6,933 nt of DNA from Rhizobiaceae bacterium (GTDB taxonomy: Bacteria; Pseudomonadota; Alphaproteobacteria; Rhizobiales; Rhizobiaceae), in the NCBI GenBank assembly GCA_020696915.1, contig JAJFMR010000164.1, positions 1 to 6,933 of the forward strand, in the 5' to 3' direction. The notes beneath the pieces are model-generated. The model did no database searches and was not told the origin of the DNA. It was given only the letters and a program-made list of their open reading frames with translations. Both the position numbers and the translations under genes were made by a program. Shown piece by piece: positions 1-4,524 of this stretch (position 1 is its first letter; every line of letters begins with the position of its first letter).

Positions 1-143
1 CAATCCAGCAAAAGCGCGTAGGGGTTGTGCGTCCGGGATTGCGAGAAACAAAAAAGATATATCATTGCCGCGATTTCCGAGGAAAGCGGAAATGCTCCAG
101 GCAAACCGCCGGTGCAGGACGTCGATGCCTCCGTTACGGGGCC
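1..143. other. Left-edge stretch without a recognised gene
   Basis: After the DUF442 stop there is no recognised gene. A 7-bp hairpin (ATTTCCG 73-79 with CGGAAAT 87-93, 7-base loop) lies downstream of that gene, and a run of six T on the minus strand (50-55) follows 17 bases later. This is too far for a canonical terminator. A minus-strand frame from an ATG at 65-63 stays open to the edge for 21 codons but has no ribosome-binding site and no similarity I recognise. Confidence 0.3.
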
Positions 144-482
144 TCAGACCCTGGCTTCCCGGGCATGCGCGAACAGGTTGGTGCAGCGCGCCCCCGACCG
201 GCAATAGGCAAACACCGGGCCTGGCAAGCTTTGGAGCGCCGCGGCCTGTTCGGCGACATTCTCGTCGGTGATGCGGCCGCTGATCACCGGGATGTATCGG
301 AATTCGAGACCTGCCGACTCGGCCGCAGCCCTGACCTGTTCGGCCGGCGGTTGTCCGGCCTGCTCGCCGTCCGGCCGGTTGCAGATCACGCTCCGGAATC
401 CGGCGGCCTTGATCGCCGCGACTTCCTCCGGAGCGATCTGTCCCGAAACGGAATAGTCATGTGTGATCTGACGATAGTTCAT
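144..482 (-). CDS. DUF442 / TIGR01244 family phosphatase-like (sulfur transferase-like) protein
   Basis: A 112-residue protein of the DUF442/TIGR01244 family, which has a cysteine-phosphatase-like fold and is related to the small domain of Blh proteins implicated in sulfide detoxification. Seen in the sequence: the family block ICNRPDGEQ at residues 33-41, a PVISG segment at 65-69, and a catalytic-type loop CRSGAR at 94-99, with Cys94 as the likely nucleophile and Arg99 as anion binder. This is the four-residue spacing I recall for this family. No signal peptide or membrane segment is visible, so it is probably cytoplasmic. The start at 482 follows a purine-rich GAGAGAGG stretch. A longer in-frame start at 572 would run into the aztC end and adds no family sequence. 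It is the last visible gene of the zinc operon, 67 bp after aztC on the same strand. The true substrate and any zinc role are unknown. Confidence 0.85.
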   Translation of the reverse strand: MNYRQITHDYSVSGQIAPEEVAAIKAAGFRSVICNRPDGEQAGQPPAEQVRAAAESAGLEFRYIPVISGRITDENVAEQAAALQSLPGPVFAYCRSGARCTNLFAHAREARV

Positions 483-549
483 CGTGCCTCTCTCATGTAT
501 CCGTGCCCTTTGCCAGTCCGGCGGGAATTCGGCAACATCGTTCAAGGGA

Positions 550-1569
550 TCACTGTCCCAGAATCGCTGCACGGATCGTCCGCACGTTGCTCCGCATCAT
601 GTCGATATAGGTGGCGGCCGGCCCATCGGCTCCGGAAAGCGTGTCCGAATAGAGCTCACCGCCGATCTGCAGCCCGGTTTCCGAGGCGATCTGCTCCATC
701 AGCCGCCGGTCCGTCATGTTTTCCACGAAAATGGCCGAGGCGCTTTCGTGCCTGATCTGGTCGATGAGCACGGCGATATCCCGCGCCGAGGGCTCGGAGT
801 CGGTGGAAATGCCCTGCGGCGCCATGAACCTCAAACCGTAGGCCCTCTCGAAATATCCGAAAGCGTCGTGCGAGGTGATGATCGCCCTTCTATCGGTCGG
901 AATCGAGGCGACCGTTTCCCTGATCTCGGCGTCGAGGGCATCGAGCCGATCGCCATAGGCTGCCGCATTGGCCCGGTAGGCATCGCACCCTTGGGGATCC
1001 GCGGCGCAGAAAGCCTTTGCCGCATTCTCCACATAAAGACTGGCATTCGCCGCCGACTGGAAGGCGTGCGGATCGGGCTCGCCGGCATGCACATCCGAAG
1101 CGTCATGCGCCCCGTCATGGCCCGCCTCGCTGGCCGGGATCGGCTTCACTCCGGCCGAAAGTTCCACGGCGCTTTTGCCTGTCGCGCCGGCATCGGCCAA
1201 GCGCTCGAGGAAGCCTTCGAAACCGAGCCCGTTGACCAGCACGAGGTCCGCCCTGGCCAGGGAAGCCGCATCGGCCGGCCGCGGCTGGTAGGCGTGGACG
1301 TCGCCGCCGGGCTGGACCAGCGTGGTGACCGAAACCCGATCGCCGCCGACGTTCCTGGCGAAATCTGCGATGATCGAGAAGCTTGCCACCACCTGGAGCG
1401 GCTCGGCGAGCGCCGGCCGGGCGGCGACCGCAGACACGGCTGCGATCGCCAGCCCGAAGACGGCCTTCGCTGCGCGCCGGGGCTGCCGCATTCGCGCTTT
1501 GCGTGCCGACGGGGTGCTTCCGCAAAACCGGCTCCACCGGCCCGTCAGGTGCCGTGTCGGGATGGGCAT
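550..1569 (-). CDS. aztC: Zinc ABC transporter periplasmic substrate-binding protein, AztC type
   Basis: Cluster A-I metal-binding protein that captures zinc in the periplasm and delivers it to the AztB permease. The 339 residues show a Sec-type signal sequence (basic RRAAK, hydrophobic core, predicted cut after ALA near residue 55), then the mature start EPLQVVASFS. Four likely zinc ligands are visible: His92 (DVHAY), His168 (DPHAF), His234 (TSHDAF) and Asp309 (LYSD). Their spacing of 76, 66 and 75 residues closely follows that recalled for Paracoccus AztC. Cys188 and Cys195 probably form a disulfide. A short His/Asp loop (His151, 155, 161) lies just before His168. AGGAGG at 1574-1579 lies only 1 bp from an ATG at 1572 and 4 bp from the ATG at 1569, so I start at 1569. 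An internal ATG at 1491 (residue 27) would give a conventional signal peptide but has no visible ribosome-binding site. It lies about 15 bp after aztB. A ZnuA label would also be defensible. Confidence 0.93.
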   Translation of the reverse strand: MPIPTRHLTGRWSRFCGSTPSARKARMRQPRRAAKAVFGLAIAAVSAVAARPALAEPLQVVASFSIIADFARNVGGDRVSVTTLVQPGGDVHAYQPRPADAASLARADLVLVNGLGFEGFLERLADAGATGKSAVELSAGVKPIPASEAGHDGAHDASDVHAGEPDPHAFQSAANASLYVENAAKAFCAADPQGCDAYRANAAAYGDRLDALDAEIRETVASIPTDRRAIITSHDAFGYFERAYGLRFMAPQGISTDSEPSARDIAVLIDQIRHESASAIFVENMTDRRLMEQIASETGLQIGGELYSDTLSGADGPAATYIDMMRSNVRTIRAAILGQ

Positions 1570-1573
1570 CATT

Positions 1574-1579
1574 CCTCCT
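1574..1579 (-). promoter_or_regulatory. Ribosome binding site of aztC
   Basis: A perfect AGGAGG on the minus strand, between the aztB stop codon and the two consecutive ATG codons at 1572 and 1569. Its spacing favours the second ATG. It implies that translation starts upstream of the classical signal peptide, giving a 26-residue N-terminal extension. Confidence 0.7.
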
Positions 1580-1584
1580 GCTGC

Positions 1585-2451
1585 TCAGGCCGTGCGATGG
1601 CGATGCTGGCTCGTTCGCGCGCGCACCAGTCCACGCGAGCCGAAGAGCACCGAAGCGAGGTAGATGGCGCCGGCCGACAAGACGATGGCCGGTCCGGAAG
1701 GCAGTGCGGCATGGTACGAAAGGAGCAGCCCGCCGATGCACGAGACGAACCCCGTTGCCACGGCAAGCGCGCACATCGTCTCGATCCGGTGAGCCCAGAA
1801 GCGCGCCGCGGCCGCCGGCAATATCATCAGGCCGACCGCCAGCAGCGTTCCCAATGCCTGGAATCCGCTGACCAGGTTGAGCACGACCAGCCCGAGAAAG
1901 ACGAAGTGAACGGGCGTGCCGAGCCGGCTGACGGAGCGCAGGAACAAGGGGTCGAGGCATTCGGCGATCAGCGCCCGCCAGAAGATGGCGAGCAGCAGCA
2001 GCGTCGTAGCACAGATCAGCGCGATCATGGTCAGCGCCGCCGCGTTCAGCGCCAGCACCGTGCCGAAAAGCACATGCATGAGGTCCACGCTGGAGCCCCT
2101 GAGCGAGACGATGAGCACGCCCAGCGCCAGCGAAATCAGATAGAAGGCGGCCAGCGAGGCATCTTCCTTCTGTACGGTGAAGCGGGAGACGGCACCGGCG
2201 CCGAGCGCCACGACCACACCGGCGACGAGCCCGCCGGCGCTCATCGGCAATACTTCAAGACCGAAAAGCAGATAGCCGGTGGCGACCCCCGGCAGGATCG
2301 CGTGGGCCATCGCGTCGCCGGCCAGGCTCATGTGCCGCAGCATCAGGAAAACGCCGACCGGACAGGACGACATCGCCAGCATGAGCGAGCCGGCAAGCGC
2401 CCGGCGCATGAAGTCGAATTCGGCGAAAGGCGCGATGAAAAATTCGTACAT
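1585..2451 (-). CDS. aztB: Zinc ABC transporter permease, AztB/ZnuB type (ABC-3 family)
   Basis: Inner-membrane permease that forms the zinc channel, probably as a homodimer, powered by the AztA ATPase. The 288-residue protein has the usual ABC-3 length, with roughly eight hydrophobic segments between residues 15 and 270. Family motifs are visible: APFAEFDFMRRAL at 7-19, MSLAGDAMAHAILPG at 41-55 (a cytoplasmic coupling region), EDASLAAFYLISLALG at 96-111, SGFQALGTLLAVGLMILP at 195-212, and YHAALPSGPAIVL at 246-258. The C-terminus ends in a small basic, His-containing tail (QHRHRTA). The start at 2451 lies 2 bp after the aztA stop and has no clear ribosome-binding site, which suggests translational coupling to aztA. 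The conserved N-terminal motif supports this start over the internal Met15. It could equally be named znuB; AztB is preferred from the whole-operon resemblance. Confidence 0.93.
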   Translation of the reverse strand: MYEFFIAPFAEFDFMRRALAGSLMLAMSSCPVGVFLMLRHMSLAGDAMAHAILPGVATGYLLFGLEVLPMSAGGLVAGVVVALGAGAVSRFTVQKEDASLAAFYLISLALGVLIVSLRGSSVDLMHVLFGTVLALNAAALTMIALICATTLLLLAIFWRALIAECLDPLFLRSVSRLGTPVHFVFLGLVVLNLVSGFQALGTLLAVGLMILPAAAARFWAHRIETMCALAVATGFVSCIGGLLLSYHAALPSGPAIVLSAGAIYLASVLFGSRGLVRARTSQHRHRTA

Positions 2452-2453
2452 CG

Positions 2454-3284
2454 TCAGGCCGGCGGCGAGACGGCCGGCTCGCGACGGCCGGTATCGGCAT
2501 GGCCGGCCGGCGGATGGCGATGGCCATCGTCATGCCGATGGCCGGGGCCGTCCTGCGGCTCGCACCAGGGCGCATCGTCGTGCCAGGCCTCGTCGAAGCG
2601 GCGCGCGCGCCGGAGGTTCTCCGGGCGGAGCACCTCGGCCGTCGGTCCCCAGGCGATCGGTCGCCTGGCCATCAGCAGCGTCTCGGGAAAATGGTCGCGG
2701 ACCAGGCCGAGATCGTGCACCGCGACAATGACGGTCCGGCCCTCGCCATGCCAGTCTCCGATCAGGGCGATCAGGTCGGCCACTGTCTGGGCGTCGACCG
2801 CGTTGAAAGGCTCGTCGAGCAGGATGATGTCGGCGTTTTGAACCAGCACGCGGGCGAACAGCGCCCGCTGCAGCTGGCCACCCGACAACGTATCGACGGG
2901 CCGCGTCTCGAAGCCTTCCAGCCCGACGGCCAGGAGCGCGGAGGCAACCGAGGCGCGGTCCTGCCGGGTGGTGCGGCCAAGCAGGCCCCGTTTCGGCCAC
3001 AGGCCCATCGAGACGAGATCGACGACGCGTGCCGGGAATGACCGGTCGAGTTCGGATTGCTGCGGAAGATAGGCGACGCTCGCCCCCCACTTCCTCGTCA
3101 CCATGCCGGACATCGGTGCGATCACTCCGATGATGCCCTTCATCAGCGTCGACTTGCCGGAACCGTTGGCGCCGACCAGCGCCGTCAGCGAGCCATGCTT
3201 CACCGTGCCGTTCAGGTGATGAACGGCAGGATGGCTGTCATAGCCCAGCGTCAGATCGCGAAAGGTCAGGCACGCTTCGGTCAT
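2454..3284 (-). CDS. aztA: Zinc ABC transporter ATP-binding protein, AztA/ZnuC type
   Basis: Cytoplasmic ATPase that energises zinc import through AztB. In 276 residues it shows a complete ABC ATPase: Walker A GANGSGKST at 38-46, Q-loop YLPQQSE at 72-78, signature LSGGQLQR at 133-140, Walker B IILLDEP at 153-159, and the switch histidine in AVHD (His190). After the ATPase core, residues 235-262 form a tail rich in His and Asp (His235, 249, 251, 255, 257, 262, plus Cys241). E. coli ZnuC has a comparable His-rich tail, so it may bind or sense zinc. The start at 3284 is preferred: it has GGAG 4 bp upstream and lies about 30 bp downstream of the predicted transcription start. The alternative ATG at 3308 has no ribosome-binding site and would leave almost no leader. 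This is the first gene of the operon. Confidence 0.92.
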   Translation of the reverse strand: MTEACLTFRDLTLGYDSHPAVHHLNGTVKHGSLTALVGANGSGKSTLMKGIIGVIAPMSGMVTRKWGASVAYLPQQSELDRSFPARVVDLVSMGLWPKRGLLGRTTRQDRASVASALLAVGLEGFETRPVDTLSGGQLQRALFARVLVQNADIILLDEPFNAVDAQTVADLIALIGDWHGEGRTVIVAVHDLGLVRDHFPETLLMARRPIAWGPTAEVLRPENLRRARRFDEAWHDDAPWCEPQDGPGHRHDDGHRHPPAGHADTGRREPAVSPPA

Positions 3285-3288
3285 CGAA

Positions 3289-3292
3289 CTCC
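3289..3292 (-). promoter_or_regulatory. Ribosome binding site deciding the aztA start
   Basis: GGAG on the minus strand, 4 bp before the ATG at 3284. Nothing comparable precedes the upstream in-frame ATG at 3308, so this site selects the shorter protein. Confidence 0.55.
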
Positions 3293-3322
3293 GGGGGCGG
3301 CAGTCCATCGGGAGCCGGTGCG

Positions 3323-3351
3323 TTGCTATGTGATGTTATTACATTTGTCAA
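3323..3351 (-). promoter_or_regulatory. Predicted sigma-70-type promoter of the azt operon
   Basis: On the minus strand a perfect TTGACA (plus-strand 3346-3351) is followed, after 17 bp, by TAGCAA (3323-3328), a weak -10 box matching TATAAT at three of six positions. Transcription would begin near 3316, leaving a leader of about 30 bases before the aztA start at 3284. The spacer holds the Zur-like inverted repeat. Confidence 0.55.
3330..3347. promoter_or_regulatory. Zur-box-like operator
   Basis: The 18-bp site GTGATGTTATTACATTTG is centred on ATGTTATTACAT (3333-3344), in which five of six base pairs are symmetric. It is a local AT-rich island in GC-rich DNA and resembles the TGTTATAATATAACA-type boxes bound by the zinc repressor Zur in proteobacteria. 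The symmetric core lies wholly between the predicted -35 and -10 of the zinc operon, so bound Zur would block RNA polymerase. No zur gene is in the window, and the site was judged by eye without a scored matrix. Confidence 0.6.
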
Positions 3352-3435
3352 TGTGCCGGCATCGGCTTCACAGCGGCTTCCGACGCCTGTTCTGGGTCTT
3401 TCTCGCGTGCTTCCTGAGAGAACCTGCTGCCTGCT

Positions 3436-3465
3436 CTTGCCTTGTGACGGCCGTCAAACCTATTC
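3436..3465 (+). promoter_or_regulatory. Possible promoter of the ridA-family gene
   Basis: CTTGCC (3436-3441) and CTATTC (3460-3465), 18 bp apart, resemble the rhizobial housekeeping pattern CTTGAC / CTATAT. The match is moderate. The position, about 30 bp upstream of the RidA-family start, is suitable. The spacer contains a perfect 12-bp palindrome. Confidence 0.3.
3445..3456. repeat. Perfect 12-bp palindrome upstream of ridA, possible operator
   Basis: TGACGGCCGTCA is a perfect inverted repeat 43 bp before the RidA-family start codon, within its candidate promoter. Short GC palindromes occur by chance in such DNA, so regulator binding is only a possibility. Confidence 0.3.
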
Positions 3466-3499
3466 AGGAAGCTTCAACCAAGAGGAAGGGACACAGGAT

Positions 3500-3844
3500 A
3501 TGAGCATCCGCCGAATGGACGTCGGTCCGCGCATGAGCCAGGTCGTCGTGCACAACGACAGGATTTATCTCGCCGGCCTGGTCGGCGAGGGTGAAAGCGT
3601 GGCGGCGCAGACCAGCGACATACTGGCCAACGCCGACAGGCTGCTCGCCAGGGCCGGCTCCGACAAGTCGAAGCTACTGCAGGCGGTAATCTGGCTGACC
3701 GACATTTCGACTTTCGCCGAGATGAATTCGGCCTGGGAAGCCTGGATCGACAAGACCAACCCGCCGGCGCGGGCAACCGTCGAAGCGAAGCTGGCCTCGC
3801 CCGCCCACAAGGTCGAGATCATGATCACCGCCGCGGCGGACTAG
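3500..3844 (+). CDS. RidA family protein, YoaB-like (Rid/YER057c/UK114 superfamily)
   Basis: A small cytoplasmic protein of 114 residues, full length for the family. Archetypal RidA hydrolyses reactive enamine/imine intermediates from PLP enzymes such as threonine dehydratase, and the proteins are trimers with active sites at subunit interfaces. Seen here: the N-terminal strand pattern VVVHNDRIYLAGLVGEG at 15-31, the helix ILANADRLLARAGSDKSKLL at 41-60, VIWLTDISTFAEMN at 63-76, and the C-terminal block PPARATVEAKL at 88-98. Arg91 sits where RidA keeps its carboxylate-binding arginine. Overall it resembles E. coli YoaB more than RidA itself, so the substrate may differ. Translation from 3500 is supported by purine-rich GAGGAAGGG (3482-3490) and AGGA just upstream. 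A longer in-frame start at 3323 lies in the promoter region and adds no conserved sequence. It is divergent from the zinc operon and probably monocistronic. Confidence 0.9.
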   Translation: MSIRRMDVGPRMSQVVVHNDRIYLAGLVGEGESVAAQTSDILANADRLLARAGSDKSKLLQAVIWLTDISTFAEMNSAWEAWIDKTNPPARATVEAKLASPAHKVEIMITAAAD

Positions 3845-3861
3845 CGTCCGCCGGGCGGCGC

Positions 3862-3890
3862 GGCAGGGCAGCCCCGCCGGCCGCCCTGCC
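3862..3890 (+). terminator. GC-rich hairpin after ridA, possible terminator
   Basis: GGCAGGGC (3862-3869) pairs perfectly with GCCCTGCC (3883-3890). Inside, after one A-C mismatch, GCC (3871-3873) pairs with GGC (3879-3881) around a 5-base loop. It lies 18 bp after the RidA-family stop. There is no U-tract after the stem, so it is not a classical intrinsic terminator. Confidence 0.35.
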
Positions 3891-3927
3891 CATGCCGGCC
3901 GCGGTAAAAAAACGCCTGCACCCGCCC

Positions 3928-3951
3928 AAGGATTCGCGCGGGGCTTTCGTC
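3928..3951 (+). promoter_or_regulatory. Speculative ECF-type promoter before the sigma factor gene
   Basis: AAGGATTC (3928-3935) followed 12 bp later by CGTC (3948-3951) is reminiscent of an ECF promoter, whose -10 element is often CGTC. A start site about 6 bases after CGTC would leave a leader of only about 4 bases before the sigma factor ATG, which argues against it unless translation starts further in. ECF sigma factors commonly activate their own operon; nothing else in this gap resembles a promoter. Confidence 0.2.
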
Positions 3952-3961
3952 CAAGGCGTAA

Positions 3962-4522
3962 ATGACCGCGATGATGCTGGACGAAAGCGAAGCCTCCGAC
4001 CTGGAATTGATCGGGCTGGCGCAAAGGGGAGACAGGGCGGCCTTCGGAGCCCTCGTCGAGCGCCATTACGATTTCGTCCACCGCGTCGCGTGGCGCTGGT
4101 GTGGCCGCAAGGCAGATGCCGAGGACGTCGCTCAGGAGGTCTGTGCCCGGCTGGGGCGCGCCATCCGCGACTATCGCGGCGGCGCCGGGTTCACGACGTG
4201 GCTCTACACGCTGACGCTGAACGCGGTTCGCGACATGCTGCGCAAATCAGCCCGCGAGACCGCCAAGGCGGAGGCGTTTTTTCGCGAGCCGCGCGGCTCC
4301 GGCGGCGAGGCCGGGACGGAAGAGCGCACGGAGGCATTGTGGAGTTCGGTCAGGCGGTTGCCCGGCAAGCAGCGTGACGCGGTGCTCCTGGTCTATGGCG
4401 AAGGGCTTTCCCATGCCGCCGCAGCCGATGCCATGGGCTGTGCGGAAACGACGGTTTCCTGGCACATCCACGAAGCGAAGAAGCGGCTGAAGCTGATGAT
4501 GCGCTCGGCCGGGGAAGTGTGA
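3962..4522 (+). CDS. ECF-family RNA polymerase sigma factor (sigma-70 family)
   Basis: A 186-residue alternative sigma factor that would direct RNA polymerase to a specific promoter set. Region 2 spans about residues 13-98, with the core-binding motif DAEDVAQEV (52-60) and the -10 recognition helix FTTWLYTLTLNAVRDMLRK (77-95). A Gly/Glu-rich linker (110-125) leads to region 4 at about 126-182. Region 4 contains LPGKQRDAVLLVYGEGLS and a helix-turn-helix ending in ETTVSWHIHEAKKRLK (162-177). There are no regions 1 or 3, as expected for ECF factors. AAGG at 3953-3956 lies 5 bp before the ATG. The stop codon is 2 bp from the start of the vWA gene, so the two are probably co-translated. I cannot assign an ECF subgroup from sequence alone. 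No separate small anti-sigma gene follows, which leaves the vWA protein as the candidate regulator. Confidence 0.93.
   Translation: MTAMMLDESEASDLELIGLAQRGDRAAFGALVERHYDFVHRVAWRWCGRKADAEDVAQEVCARLGRAIRDYRGGAGFTTWLYTLTLNAVRDMLRKSARETAKAEAFFREPRGSGGEAGTEERTEALWSSVRRLPGKQRDAVLLVYGEGLSHAAAADAMGCAETTVSWHIHEAKKRLKLMMRSAGEV
4511..4517 (+). promoter_or_regulatory. Ribosome binding site deciding the vWA protein start
   Basis: GGGGAAG ends 7 bp before the ATG at 4525. The alternative GTG at 4519, which overlaps the sigma stop codon as GTGA, is too close to this site. The two starts differ by only two residues. Confidence 0.5.
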
Positions 4523-4524
4523 GC

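Noticed and set aside
1..65. Truncated minus-strand gene starting at 65
   Set aside because: Only 21 open codons, no ribosome-binding site and no recognised similarity; more sequence to the left would be decisive.
50..93. Intrinsic terminator for the zinc operon
   Set aside because: The 7-bp hairpin and the T-run are separated by 17 bases, too far for a functional intrinsic terminator.
27..755. A 242-codon plus-strand frame at the left edge
   Set aside because: It is antisense to the DUF442 gene and the aztC end, with Arg-rich composition and no recognisable domain.
2518..2529. Palindrome CGATGGCCATCG within the aztA tail
   Set aside because: It falls in repetitive His/Asp codons of the coding region and is explained by that composition.
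484..2841. A 785-codon open frame on the plus strand across the zinc operon
   Set aside because: It lies antisense to aztC, aztB and part of aztA, all of which carry clear family motifs. Its product is Arg/Gly/His/Gln-rich without domains, as expected from the complement of GC-rich codons.
3323..3499. N-terminal extension of the RidA-family protein from an ATG at 3323
   Set aside because: It would cover both divergent promoters, and family similarity begins at the ATG at 3500, which has its own ribosome-binding site.
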